Below are positions 46,915-57,525 of a stretch of DNA of 64,000 bases, piece by piece (within the stretch, counting starts at the first letter, position 1; every line of letters begins with the position of its first letter). The DNA is from Metarhizium brunneum. Lineage: Eukaryota; Ascomycota; Sordariomycetes; Hypocreales; Clavicipitaceae. Location: contig NC_089425.1 of NCBI RefSeq assembly GCF_013426205.1, forward strand, positions 3,534,001 to 3,598,000, given 5' to 3'. Both the position numbers and the translations under genes were made by a program. The notes below the pieces were generated by a model that worked only from the letters and a program-made list of their open reading frames with translations, searched no databases and had not been told where the DNA came from.

Positions 46915-49122
46915 ATGGGACAAAAACGTCGCCTAGCGATGAATGCGAACATGAATAATTTGCACGTCAATGTCGACGATGCGGAGGCCCCTCCCCCGCC
47001 ATACACGGAAACAGACATCTACTCCAACTCGGGTGGCCCTCGATCCGCCGCATCCTCCACCTCCCACACCGGCCTCACGCCTCTGGACGATGCCTCGTCC
47101 ACAGGGGAGGTTGTCTACACGCCTCCCTTGACACCTCGCACATCGTCGAATACACATCTGGAGCCCCGGCAATCTGCAGAGCAGCCCGGCGCCACAGTTT
47201 ACTTTGACTCACGACCGCCGCCCGCCAATCCTCCCACAGAGACGCTCGTTCACACTGTCAGGGTGGAAAGTACCTCTCTTCCAGATGACTTGCCGTATCA
47301 GAACGACTGGGCTGCGAGGGATGTCACGCCGCAGGACTGGGCGACCTTTGTGAACTTTCTGCTGCCTGATCACACGACCAGGGGCAATGAAGCGGTGATC
47401 GAGAGGAAGCTGAGGAGCGAGGGGAGGAGTGGTGATGCTCTGACGAGCGGGAGGTCTCAGGCAGAAGCGCAATTGGAGCAGATGCGGGAGAACGGGGCGG
47501 CCACCACGAGGAGTAGGCCGGAGATTGAGGCGACTGTCCAGCAGTGGAATGATGGCTTCTTTGGGCCGAGGGGGATGAGTGTGAGGCTTGACCCAGAGGC
47601 GAGAATACCAGGTGCTTGGACGGCGGAGCCGGAGGCTCCTGAGCAACAGAGAGAGAACAATTCTTCTATATTCGGCAAGCTCTCCATTGGGAGCGACGGA
47701 ATCCGATACGGGGACACTGTAGTCCTGGACAGCAATGGCATCAAGATCAACGGCCTCATTGTGAATAATGAAGGCATCTCCATGGGCAATAATAACCAGC
47801 CTTTGGGAACAGCGGCACCGCAGCAACGAAGCTTTGCCGGGCCAAGCGGGCCGACCGGCCCAGCAGGCCCAGCAGGTCCGTCGTGGGCATTCGGCGGCCG
47901 CCCAGGATGGGATCACCATCGTCACGATTTCCGTGATTTCCGCCACGGTGGTCATGACAGGCATCACGACAGGCATCACGACAGGCATCACGACAGGCAT
48001 CACGACAGGCACCACGGACGTCACCATTGGCACGACCACCGTGAAGGCCAACACTCCGAGGACCGCGGCAGAAGGTGGTATCCAGACCGCAAAGACGGAC
48101 ACGACCGGTCCCACTCCGTCTCATCAACTTCCTCCGATTCCTCCAGCAGCTCCGAGTCGTCGATTGGCTCCCTCCCCGACTACGACGACATCAAGGACCA
48201 CCAGCTTCCACTATACGCCGAACGGCTCCAGGACTGGACATCGCACCCCGGCCAGGTACGCACCAAGAGCGACATTCGAGCCCTGAAAGCAGAGTTGAAA
48301 GCCGTCCCAAAGGGACCTGCAGATCCGAACTTCAACCGCAGGGCACTCAAGGGGCAAATCAAGGGTCTCCAAGCGAGCTGGAAGTCCATCAAAAAGGCCC
48401 AGAGACAAACTCGAAAGGCCTACCGACGAGAGCGGCGGATGCAGCGCAGAGCGGAGAAGAGGGAGCATCGAAACCAGAGACGAGAAATGAGACGGGCTCA
48501 CAAGGATTATAGAAGACATGGAGGACCATTCCATGTGCAGCCGCCGCCAGTACCTCCTATTCCCCCGGCGCCGCCGGCGCCGCCCGCACCGCCGGGCCCT
48601 ACTGCGGCTCCGAACCCTCCTCCGTGGACTCCGAATTGGCCACGGGGCTGTACCGGTCCATCCCAGAGAAGTTCCTTCTTCTTCGGCCCGGACGGGCCTC
48701 TCGGCGAGCGAGGGCCATTCGGCCACCGCGGCGCCTTTGGAGGGCCTAGGGGAGGAGGGCCATTTGGCCGTGGAGGATGGGGCAGTTGGGGCGGCTGGGG
48801 CAGGGGCGGCAGAGGCTGCGGCGTCAACGGACCATGGGGTCCGGCCGTTGGCGGAAACCCGCGCGAGGCGCCCGGCGCGTGGCCCGAAGACGGCCACGAG
48901 TCTGGCACCTCATCACACGTTGCTCCCCCGGGGGCCGTGGCCGCAGCCAAGTACAAGGCCGCGGAACAGATCGAGGCCGAGATCGCCAAGCTGGCCGCCA
49001 AGGCGGCGGGTGCGGAGGAGGGCAGGGGCGCAGTGGAAAAGGAGATGGAGGCCCTGACGGACAAGTTGGAGGCTGTGAGGATGGAGGCGGATGAGGCTTA
49101 TGCGCGGGAGTTGGCTGAGTAG
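46915..49122 (+). CDS. Low-complexity protein with collagen-like and His-rich repeats
   Basis: A single 735-aa exon. ATGs at 46915 or, eight codons later, 46939 are both possible. The N-terminus has a PPPPY motif. Residues about 130-235 contain a conserved-looking segment (DLPYQNDWAARDVTPQDWATFVNFLLPDH ... QQWNDGFFGPRGMSVRLDP). The repetitive SIGSDGIRYGD...DSNGIKINGLIVNNEGISMG stretch follows. Then come a short collagen-like run (GPTGPAGPAGPS), a His/Arg/Asp tract encoded by a 12-bp tandem repeat, a Lys/Arg-rich coiled region (about 455-530), a Pro/Gly-rich tail and a C-terminal helix rich in Ala/Glu. There is no signal peptide or membrane helix. I do not recognise the function; similar unnamed proteins seem to be ascomycete-specific. 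Confidence 0.75.
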   Translation: MGQKRRLAMNANMNNLHVNVDDAEAPPPPYTETDIYSNSGGPRSAASSTSHTGLTPLDDASSTGEVVYTPPLTPRTSSNTHLEPRQSAEQPGATVYFDSRPPPANPPTETLVHTVRVESTSLPDDLPYQNDWAARDVTPQDWATFVNFLLPDHTTRGNEAVIERKLRSEGRSGDALTSGRSQAEAQLEQMRENGAATTRSRPEIEATVQQWNDGFFGPRGMSVRLDPEARIPGAWTAEPEAPEQQRENNSSIFGKLSIGSDGIRYGDTVVLDSNGIKINGLIVNNEGISMGNNNQPLGTAAPQQRSFAGPSGPTGPAGPAGPSWAFGGRPGWDHHRHDFRDFRHGGHDRHHDRHHDRHHDRHHDRHHGRHHWHDHREGQHSEDRGRRWYPDRKDGHDRSHSVSSTSSDSSSSSESSIGSLPDYDDIKDHQLPLYAERLQDWTSHPGQVRTKSDIRALKAELKAVPKGPADPNFNRRALKGQIKGLQASWKSIKKAQRQTRKAYRRERRMQRRAEKREHRNQRREMRRAHKDYRRHGGPFHVQPPPVPPIPPAPPAPPAPPGPTAAPNPPPWTPNWPRGCTGPSQRSSFFFGPDGPLGERGPFGHRGAFGGPRGGGPFGRGGWGSWGGWGRGGRGCGVNGPWGPAVGGNPREAPGAWPEDGHESGTSSHVAPPGAVAAAKYKAAEQIEAEIAKLAAKAAGAEEGRGAVEKEMEALTDKLEAVRMEADEAYARELAE
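47956..48015 (+). repeat. Five tandem 12-bp units encoding DRHH
   Basis: Four identical copies of GACAGGCATCAC and a fifth with one T-to-C change. They encode repeated Asp-Arg-His-His inside the low-complexity protein, a likely unstable minisatellite that could alter metal binding. Confidence 0.9.
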
Positions 49123-49845
49123 GTGTATGAATGAATGACGATGAGCGTAATGATGATGAGTTTTTTCAGATGGTGTTTGGTCGGCATTCGGCACCTCTGT
49201 TCTCTTTATGTAGTTTTAGAATGATGACGTAGTAATTATATTTCTTGAATGCAGAGAAATGGAGCCCTGGACTCTTGGCCTGCGTCGTTTTGCGTCGGAG
49301 GATTGGCTGATTTGTGTTTCCGCATGGCGATTGTCTGGAGCTGCTGCAGGGGCGTGAAATGTCGTGGGACTGCTGCACACCGAGGGCACGTTATTTTGAT
49401 GCCAGGCGACAAATTGCTGTTGAAGTGTCTAGTTTTACCCAGCGAGCTCTTTCCCCCGTGATAGCAGAGAGCAATCACGCTGTCAAGGGTCAAGTTCTGC
49501 CCGGCTCAAGACTTGGGCCGGGTCTACTCGACGTCAACGGTCGGGGTGGCACGTCCTGGTACCGAAGTCAGCTTACAATCCGCAACTACAGCTCATCACG
49601 TAGCTGGCAATTTTGGCCTCGGGGTTTCGTGTGCGCTCTTTGCATGGCCCCAGCTCGTGTTGCCACAATTTCTCCTGGCGACTAAAGGACCACGATGTTT
49701 AAGGGAATATAGCTGAAGCTAAGAAGGATTTTAAAGTAGAGTAGCCTGAGCCAGCAACATGGAATGCTATAACCCAGCTCCGATCTAACCAAGACTAGAT
49801 GAGCGTTCTCAGGGAGTCTCTGTTGCGCAATGGAACGCCGTCTCG
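49123..49845. other. Intergenic region before the mobile-element cluster
   Basis: 723 bp, holding the 3' flank of the low-complexity gene and spacer. No gene or element is recognised before the hAT relic. Confidence 0.5.
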
Positions 49846-50109
49846 ATGAATATGGCAAAGAAGGCGGAGGGCGGCTCGGCAATCCCTACCTCCAAGCTTG
49901 AACGATGGCTCGAGACTCGGCAAATACGGTTTGACGTGTCTATTGTAAAGCCTCGAGACTTTTTACAGAAGGGGTGGAAAGAACACAAGGACAAGTGGCG
50001 GCTTTTAGCTGCGGCGGCGCGTCATCTCCTCTCCGTCTCCGGCTCTAAAGTTGGCGTAGAGGGCCTTTTTAGTGGTTGTAGAGACGAATTCGGCATCTGC
50101 GGCCACTAG
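49846..50109 (+). pseudogene. hAT-family transposase fragment (dimerisation domain)
   Basis: An 87-codon frame contains KEHKDKWRLLAAAARHLLSV followed by SGSKVGVEGLFSGCRDEFG. This is the C-terminal hAT dimerisation region (WWKE...P.L...A.D.LS...S.VGVERLFS..RD). The W doublet is missing (QKGWKE) and ERLFS has become EGLFS. Nothing of the zinc finger or catalytic core is found nearby, so it is a dead 3' remnant. It sits beside three solo LTRs. Confidence 0.75.
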
Positions 50110-50351
50110 ATGCTTTCAAGACAGCTACGGAGTGCTCATGCTCAAGAAGACAAGGTGCATGAAGTTGGTTCAGGCGGCCGTGGAGTATGACATGCTGCCC
50201 TGTACTAATAGTACTCTTTAAAGACCAGACCACATAGTTGGCAAGCTGGTAGATGATATCAATATGCCCTTGCATATGTATATGCTCATCTGCGCACAGA
50301 CGAGAATAGGCCTCCTTCTCAGCGTCCCACCACCCAAGCGGATGGATTTGC

Positions 50352-50595
50352 TGTCACACAGTAATGGCGGCCCAACAACGAAGCCCAACAGAGGGGCTTC
50401 ACTGATAAAGGGACCTCAAGGTTACATAGGCTGAACACACGTCCATGCAGAAGCTATAGGCACAGACGTTCCCTTCATGTATATATATTCTTTTATCCCC
50501 CCCTTCCTCTTAGAAAACCAAGGACCTTTGACACCCTTTGAGATTAACTTTGAAATTGAGTCTTTGCTCCAAGCCTTGTATTGAACATTTTCACA
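50352..50595 (-). mobile_element. Solo LTR, family A copy 2 (inverted)
   Basis: 244 bp, reverse complement of the family A unit. It starts TGTCACACAG, holds CCCAACAACGAAGCCC and ends near TTCACA at 50595. Flanks TTTGC (50347-50351) and TTCGC (50596-50600) match at 4 of 5 bases. It lies 85 bp from copy 3 in the opposite orientation. Confidence 0.72.
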
Positions 50596-50680
50596 TTCGC
50601 CTAGCAGGGGGGATTAGTATTCATGTCATTTGTACTATTCAGAATGATGTGGGTGACTCACACAAGGCCATATGCTATAG

Positions 50681-50924
50681 TGTGACAAGGGTAAATAGCA
50701 GGCTTGGAAAGGATTCAATTCAAAGGTAACCGAGTAGGGTGTCAAAGGTCTTTGGTTTTCCAACAGGAAGGAAGGGAACAGTGGCCACTATATATACATG
50801 AAGGGAACGGCTGTGCCTAGGACTCTTGCCCGGGCACGTGTTCAATCTGTGTAACCAACGGGTCGTTTGTCGGCGAAGCCCCTCTGTTGGGCTTCACGAT
50901 CCGTTGGGCCTTTTCCGTGTAACC
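50681..50924 (+). mobile_element. Solo LTR, family A copy 3
   Basis: 244 bp from TGTGACAAGG to CCGTGTAACC. Flanks TATAG (50676-50680) and TATGG (50925-50929) match at 4 of 5 bases. An internal CTATATATACATGAAGG resembles the LTR TATA region. The GAAGCCCCTCTGTTGGGCTTC block forms a short inverted repeat shared with copy 1. Confidence 0.75.
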
Positions 50925-51166
50925 TATGGGCTCTATCAGGCATCTTTGCAATGACTCACATGGTTGATGATTGACTCAAGATCTTGAAAAGACTGACCTT
51001 CATTTATCGACCCTACGGGAGGCAAATAACAGTGCCGGGTGCAGCTAGCTGCGTGCGAGGGCGGAATGCCACAAGAGATTGGGGTAATACCCGACGCGTG
51101 CGATAGCGGGCCCAGGCAGGACGATAAATACGACCGGGCTGGTATATCCAGGTTCGCCTTGATGGC

Positions 51167-51408
51167 TGTGACAAGGGTTTAATAGAAGGCCTAGAGAAAA
51201 AGACTTGATTTGTGAAGTTGATCTCGAAGGGTGTCAAAGGTCCTTGGTTTTGTAGGAGGAAGAGAGGGACGAGTGACCACTATATAAAGGGAACGTCTGT
51301 GCCTAGGGCCTCTGCCCGGTCATGTGTTCAGTCTGTGTAACCTCTAGGTCCTTTATCGGAGAGGCCCCGTTGTTGGGCCTCGTTGTTGTTGGGCCCTTCC
51401 GTGCAACA
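51167..51408 (+). mobile_element. Solo LTR, family A copy 4
   Basis: 242 bp from TGTGACAAGGGTTTAATAG to CCGTGCAACA. Flanks ATGGC and GTGGT match at 3 of 5 bases, both differences being transitions. It is in direct orientation to copy 3, with 242 bp between them that carry no retroelement gene, so the pair is not an intact retroelement. Confidence 0.72.
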
Positions 51409-52380
51409 GTGGTCGCCTGGAGAAAGATGCGTCGCGACAAGGTAAAGGTGAAGTCCCCGAGCGGGCAATATACTCGTACATGGAATATAGGAAATTATCA
51501 AGCCCAGCACTGAATAGACTACCCTGTTCACCTTTCGTATACGGCTCAACAAGTTCCAATAGCTGCTTTTTCGTTGCGTTTGACAACATGTGCTAGATAA
51601 GTATGTCGCTAGATGGCCCGAAAAAACCGACAAGACCTGTCAAGGTTTCCGTCACTGCCTTGTAAAGGAAAGCGCTGCATTTTGCGACATTAGAACAAAG
51701 CAGACTGGTATGGTCTATCAGTCATCAGTCAGCTTTTCGACGACTTTTTTTAAAGGCTTTTTTTCATTAGAGCTCCCTGGTTGAGGAGCCGTATGGGTTA
51801 TGACTCATGGCGGTTAGAATTTAAAAGTAGTACTACTATTAATTTGATTGTTGTCCCGATGTCAAGTTAGCATAGTGGAGCCCAAGAGCCGGACTGGGTT
51901 AGATGCATCGTCGAGATTAAACGACAACGCTAACTGCGGGCCGGGCCATTTCGCTTGGCTCGCGCGCGCAAGCACCTTGTCCGAGCGGCACGCCCCTGGC
52001 ATTCAGGCCCGGACGTCAAGTTCAACCAAAGCCACGTGCAGCTCCATGTACATATGGGCCAACTAACAATAATCACCACCAGCAAATCCTCATCTTCGGC
52101 TGCACTCTCGCACGGACCGAGCAGTCTGTGCTCCCGGCGCAGGCTATTATTTCGCAGCACGTCACGGGCAAGTGGGACTTGGTCCACTTTGAATGTACTT
52201 GTATTGAAGTGATATTGAACAAACCCCCCCCTTTTCAACGAATATATAACTTGAAGATGATAATGTCCATGCTAACCCATAGCCCCAAGATACTACAGTC
52301 ACATTTCTTTCCCCCAACATCGGCAAGTACCATCAAATGGGTATTCGCCCGTTCCCGCTAGGGACTGTCGCACAGCCCGC
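51409..52380. other. Spacer between LTR cluster and LPMO
   Basis: 972 bp. A minus-strand frame at about 51353-51589 overlaps the LTR edge and has no recognisable domain. Short A/T-rich runs occur near 51740-51860. No gene is called. Confidence 0.5.
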
Positions 52381-53682
52381 TTAAAAAGCGTGCCGTCGGA
52401 GGCGTCGACGACGACGAATATCGCACGGGCTGAGATCGGGCTGGGCGGCAGACATTTCGATATTTTCCCCTGTTCCGGGAGTACATTTCATGCCCTCAGT
52501 CACTGTCAGCGTCTCGGACCACTTATGGTTGGCGCAACGCTGGAAAGACTTTCCGCCAACGCAGTTCCACCAGCCATCCGTTTCGCATTTAGTGCCGGGA
52601 GCGAAGGCGCCGTCCGTGCCCGGGGTGGGAGCAGGGCCGGCCTCGGTGCTGGGGGTAGGGCTGTGTGCGGGAACCTTGGTCTCGTCTTGGCTCACGGAGA
52701 CAGTGCTGTCACCAGCAGGTCTCGTCGGTTGGGGCACAAGCGTCGAGTTTGAGCCACCAGGCCGCTTTGAGCATGAAGGCCGCGGGCGAGTAGGGGTGCC
52801 GGTCGTCGGTCGTGGGCCGCCAGGCGTGTTTGTGTTTGTAGGCTGCGGGCGACTGGCGGTGCCTGTTGTCGGTCGGGGGGCCGACGTCGGCTTTGAGACG
52901 GCAGAGGTCGGCTTTGAGGAGGCAGAGGTTGGCGGTGAGCTCCCGGAGGTTGGCTGTGAGGTGGCAGACGTATTTATAGATGTAGGGCGAGTACCGCCCG
53001 TCTTGCAGTTACCCGTGGGCGCCCCCAAAGCCGACTTGGTCTTGAGGCCAAACTGGTCGACGTCCTGGCCCGGATCGGGGAACTGGACATCGGTGCCTTC
53101 TGGGACGCCGCAGCCGTTGCCAATATTGGCCTTAAACATGTCCGGCAGGGTGTCCAGATAGTTCGGGGAGCCGCCGGAACCAGTCACGCTGATGGGGGCA
53201 CAGTTCATGTACATTTCTCGGTTGCCGATCTTATTGAACCAGGTCCAGGCGAGGGTGTAGTTGCCGGCGCCGATCTGCTCATGAATCTTGAAATCATACG
53301 TATAAGGGACTTTGCCTGTCGCGGATCCGCCCTCGAGGTTGCCCGTTTGATCTTTGGCAGGGCAGCCGCCTTCAATCGACTTGATGACCTTCCACACGGT
53401 GTCCTTGTTGGGGCTCGGGTCGGTTGTGATGGAGACTTGGCATGAGCCGCCGGCGTGGACGGCAGAACCCAGGAACTCGAGCGTCTGGGTGCTGCCCTGG
53501 GCGTAGACGTTTTCTTTAACTGGGCGGTTACGGTAGTTGGCATTTTTGCAGGGGAAATTGCTACCATCCTTCTCCATGGGGCCGTTGCTCAAGTTTTCAT
53601 TGTCGAAGGGGGAAGGGCTGGTCATTTTTATGTGTGCGCTGGCAGAGGCGACCAGGCCGGCCAGGATAAACTTGTTCAACAT
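52381..53682 (-). CDS. AA11-type lytic polysaccharide monooxygenase
   Basis: A single exon of 433 aa. After a 16-residue signal peptide, cleavage at ASA|HIKMTSP would expose the N-terminal His needed for the copper histidine brace. The second His is in AVHAGGSCQVS, and the axial Tyr is in NREMYMNCAPISVTG. The sequence ...GSNFPCK...TLAWTWFNKIGNREMYMNCAPI... fits the AA11 family, which oxidatively cleaves chitin. A 130-residue Ser/Thr/Pro linker with PTSA repeats leads to a C-terminal Cys module (CETDGWWNCVGGKSFQRCANHKW), as X278-type or chitin-binding modules are placed. The last residues are Arg-rich (RRRRRLRRHAF), unusual for a secreted enzyme. Confidence 0.9.
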   Translation of the reverse strand: MLNKFILAGLVASASAHIKMTSPSPFDNENLSNGPMEKDGSNFPCKNANYRNRPVKENVYAQGSTQTLEFLGSAVHAGGSCQVSITTDPSPNKDTVWKVIKSIEGGCPAKDQTGNLEGGSATGKVPYTYDFKIHEQIGAGNYTLAWTWFNKIGNREMYMNCAPISVTGSGGSPNYLDTLPDMFKANIGNGCGVPEGTDVQFPDPGQDVDQFGLKTKSALGAPTGNCKTGGTRPTSINTSATSQPTSGSSPPTSASSKPTSAVSKPTSAPRPTTGTASRPQPTNTNTPGGPRPTTGTPTRPRPSCSKRPGGSNSTLVPQPTRPAGDSTVSVSQDETKVPAHSPTPSTEAGPAPTPGTDGAFAPGTKCETDGWWNCVGGKSFQRCANHKWSETLTVTEGMKCTPGTGENIEMSAAQPDLSPCDIRRRRRLRRHAF

Positions 53683-56615
53683 TTTGGGAAGAGAGGAGCC
53701 GGTGCGAATCTAAGTAAACCAGACGAAAGACTCGGAAACCAGAGTGTCAAGTGCGAGAATGAGAGTAGTGTTGTCGAGACAGACGATTGGAAAACCTTTA
53801 CACAAAAGGTTGTTGTTTGAAGGAATGTACTATAAAGACGAGCATTGTTAGCATTGCGAATAACATGTACAAGAATCATGATACATCCAAGGCACCCAAG
53901 GCGATACAGGCTCGCTTGTCACGCCTGGACCAAGGCGGTACAACTTACAGAATGAGAGTACAAGTGCAACACAAGGACTAGCCTTGGTACAGGAAAAATG
54001 CAAAAAAAAAAAAAAGAATGAAAAAGAGTGAACGTCTCTTGCCTCGGTTGACAAACAAACACCTTGGGATGCCATGGTCGAGGATACCAAGGACTTTTAT
54101 GTCTGTCGACAGACAAGTTTGATAGCCGCGCTATCCTTGCCATTTCAAAGCCAAGAGAATTCGGGGATCAAGTGTTGTGAGAAAGGGCTTTGGCTTGTGT
54201 GTCATCTTGTTCTTCTTTCCATGTACTGGTAGGTGACTTGATGATCTGGTTGAATTAGAATTGGGTACTCCGTAATTAGCCAGGGCTAATTAACCCCATT
54301 CAGGGGTTGTATTGTGTCAAATCGATCCGTGGTGGGCCGCTAGTTGCAGTGTCAAAAGTGGACGTGGTTCCATCACAGTGTCCCTTCACACGGCCAAGGG
54401 ACCAGTTGACGGTGAAGGGAGAAGGGAGAAGGGAGAAGGGACGGTGCCAGCTCGGCGCAGGCAAGGTGCCGGCATCATGCTAAAGCCGTTGCCAAGAGGT
54501 GCCAAAAGCCACCACACGTCACGAATGTAACGTGAGATCAAGGAACCAGACACCATGTTGTCGATCTTTATTTTTTACTCCGTACATAGAAGAGCACGTC
54601 CGGGGATTCATCACATGATTTGGATGATGGATGGCGGCATAAATTAAGCACCACACATGATTACCGCGGCAGTCCCAGCCAACCTATCAAGGTACAGAGT
54701 GTCAAACTCGTAGTTGATTCCTTACGAGGAAGGTGCGGGCAATCAACGTTAAGCTCTAGGACAGCTGCAGAACCCCACCTTTGCACTTTTGACACTGCTA
54801 CACCCCACCACGCCCCACCACCGAGAACCTGCTCCGCGAGCGGGTGTGCCTTCCCAGCTGACCTCTTGCCCTGGCCGCGCCTGACATAAGCATAAGCATC
54901 ACCGGAAGTCATGGCTGGGTAAACTTGTCCCCTTTCTCCTCGGTAAATCCCCTCTCACCTGAAATGTAAATAGCCGGTGTAAGCCCGGTCCAGGCCCGTC
55001 CGTCTGGTAGGTCAACAACCCCGCCCCGCAGCACCTCCTTGCCCAGACAGCCGTTTTCTGCAACAAGGCAATAGAATTGTACAACAACACGTTTTACATG
55101 GACGTGGATAAGGGTAAAATGAGCTACCATAAGATGAGTTGAGATGGGAATGGGAGCATGTCATTGTGTTGGGCCCGCACCGTCACCAGACGTGTGAGGC
55201 ACCACATCACGAATACCGCACCAATAATCTCACCTCATGATGAAGCTCTTGTGGCCTCATCGCAGACCACTCCCTTCGGTCCCTCGCAAGTCGCGCGCCA
55301 CCATGGGATACTTGGAGTGTTTTGAAACAGGGCCAGGTTGCGTTAATATACACACTCATGCTACCAGACTTTGGACCGAGACCCCCATTCGGCCAACTCC
55401 ATGTGTCAAATTTCCAACGCCCAGCCGAGTGGGACCCGGAAGGGAGATGAGATGATGCGACCCCACGCCGAGCCACGCCGCGTTGGTTCGGTGGCTAAAT
55501 GGACCCGCAGTCCCGTTTAGGCAAGCGCCTGAGGCCGTGCGGCCGGGTGATTCGCACCCGTCCATATCCTTGTTTGCTCCGAAACGGACGACCGCTTCCC
55601 AATTAGATCGCATCATGGGGACGGCGACGCATGAAGCTGGTGGCTCTCCCCGCCCCTGATTTATTTCTGTACACGCCATCGAATCAGGACGCCAGGAGCT
55701 AGTGTTTTAAATAGCCCAAGAGGGAACGGATGGGTTGGGTGATGGCTCGTCGCGCTCCCTCAGGGAACGGGGGCCTGCATATAAAGGGGGAAAGTCGACA
55801 TTTTGAGGCTTGCCAGTTCCGACGGTTGCCACCCAGGCGGCAAGACGACGAAGCGGGGGGAGGAGAGCTGTATTGTAATTTGGTCGTAGCTGAGTGTGAT
55901 GACGGACAGCCATGAGCTGTGGAAAATTCTGTCCATAATGGATTACTCTGCCCTGATTTTGAGGAACTGACTCGGCTATCCCAGTACGCGAGATTGGTAG
56001 TAAAATTGTGTTGAAAGTACGGAGTATTAGACAGCCATGACGGCGTTGATGAAGGAAAAGTATAGTCAAGATACAGATGAGCTGCTGTGGTCCAAGGTCT
56101 AGGAGACCGGTGTTTGACAACGAATTCTTGCCATTCTAATATACATGGGCAGCTTGAGGCTTTTTCCAAGACTTTGCTCGTGGAGGACTCCCTGACTCTC
56201 ACTGGTCCCGTCCTCCTGCTTTCTGCTCCCCAGTACCCAGAAAGCAAACCGAGGGAGCCTGGCGGCAATCTCGGAAAATGCCGGGTTTGAAATCAGCCAG
56301 CGCTGATTCACGAATATCAAAAAACGTTGCTTGTTCCACACCTGGATGTGGCAAGAGATGGGCCAAAAGTTTATCTTTATAAACGCCGGGAAGAACTTCC
56401 ACCATGATGTAGTCTTTGCCCTCGGTGAAGTTGTGACAAAAATTAGCTGGCTTTGGACAAGATTTTCTTACCAGTCCCAAAGGAAAGGAAAGGCATCTCA
56501 TTAGACACCCTCTAGTTTTAAGCGTGAGGATGAAGCCTACCTCCTTTCAAACGGGCAGACGGCAATCACGGAGAATCCTGGAAGGAAAATCCGGAAACAC
56601 CAGTGCACAGCCGCC
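53683..56615. other. Gene-poor region upstream of the LPMO
   Basis: 2.9 kb without a supported gene. It holds a GAAGGGA x4 tandem repeat (54414-54441), an A run (54001-54014) and TACTCCGTA/TACGGAGTA motifs at 54266, 54576 and 56018. Frames at 55699-56501 lack domains. Confidence 0.5.
54414..54441 (+). repeat. Four tandem copies of GAAGGGA
   Basis: A perfect 7-bp unit repeated four times in non-coding DNA. Confidence 0.9.
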
Positions 56616-57100
56616 AAATCTACTTGGGCAGATGGGCAGCTACGCGATATTTAGGTGCGGCCCCGGTTTTCAGGCGAATTCACGGGCCGAGGAGTAGTGC
56701 AATCTAATCAAGACTCGGGAAGTCTCAGAATCTGGCAAAGACATGGGGATGTCCGTCCAAAAAATATAATCTTCTGGTTCTCGTCCTACACTCAAGATGT
56801 TGACTTCATGATGCTAAGGGACTTGGGGCTAGCCGGCTTTCATTCATGATACAAAACCTTTGATGCCGGCCAGTACTATTCTCGGATGCAGATTCGATTA
56901 TTGTGCTCCTTGTCTGGAGCAAAGAATCAACACTCCCCAAAGTACGACGTCTGGTCTCTCGGAGGCGTCTTCTTGGAGCTTTGCGCCTGGCGGCTTAAAG
57001 GCTACCATGGCCTGACCACGTTTCGACTCCAACGAATGCGGAGAGTACAGTACCGCTCCCCAGTTCTTTGTTTCAACAGACTTGGATGGGCGACTTGAGG
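56616..57100 (+). pseudogene. Degenerate protein kinase relic
   Basis: Kinase motifs occur in order on the plus strand but in different frames and with stops. WADGQLRDI (about 56619) resembles the hinge/helix D region. RHGDVRPKNIIFW (from 56739) stands for the catalytic HGDxxPEN loop. MLRDLGLAGFHS corresponds to the DFG-containing segment IxDFGLA with F and D altered, and a TGA follows. SPKYDVWSLGGVFLELCAW (about 56934-56990) is subdomain IX. The altered DFG segment, stop codons and frame jumps make it inactive. Remains may extend to about 57440. Confidence 0.72.
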
Positions 57101-57525
57101 CCCCGGCTGTTCAGGAGGTAGGTTCGTCTCAAAGTCGGCAAGCAAGCATAAAGTTTCATTCCATCGACACTAATCATGCCGACGGTGGATCCGGCGGGAT
57201 CGTGACATTGGGAACGACGATCCATTCGCGATACCAATGTTGGACCGGCTGAGCAGGAAACGCTAGGGCTCGACTGTAAGGCACGGGTGACGATTTATCG
57301 TGTTTGTGCCAGGACGGGGCGGATTCTGGGTCAGCTTCCACGAGATCAAGTCTCCGAGAGTCTCTACTCGCGGATCGTCTGTTTGAGGTCGATGACAACC
57401 GCAAAGGGCAAGATGGGAGACCATGATGGACCAGGTGGAATGGCTTGGGACGGGTCAAGATGCAACAAGAGACTCCTGGATTCTCATATGGGAGCTAAAG
57501 GACATGGAGGAGCTCCGACTCAACA
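57101..57525. other. Spacer between kinase relic and solo LTR
   Basis: 425 bp. Weakly coding-like sequence around 57350-57420 could be the decayed C-terminus of the kinase relic. Nothing else is seen. Confidence 0.4.

Noticed and set aside
47209..48897. Long minus-strand frames across the low-complexity protein
   Set aside because: Shadows of the repetitive plus-strand gene; repeated His/Pro codons give artificial open frames.
50681..51408. Two direct LTRs as a small intact retroelement
   Set aside because: The 242-bp interval has no coding capacity, primer-binding site or polypurine tract that I can recognise, and each LTR has its own flanking pentamers.
55480..55560. tRNA-like stretch (GGTTCGGTGGCTAAATGG)
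   Set aside because: No cloverleaf could be drawn, and the A- and B-box consensus spacing is wrong.
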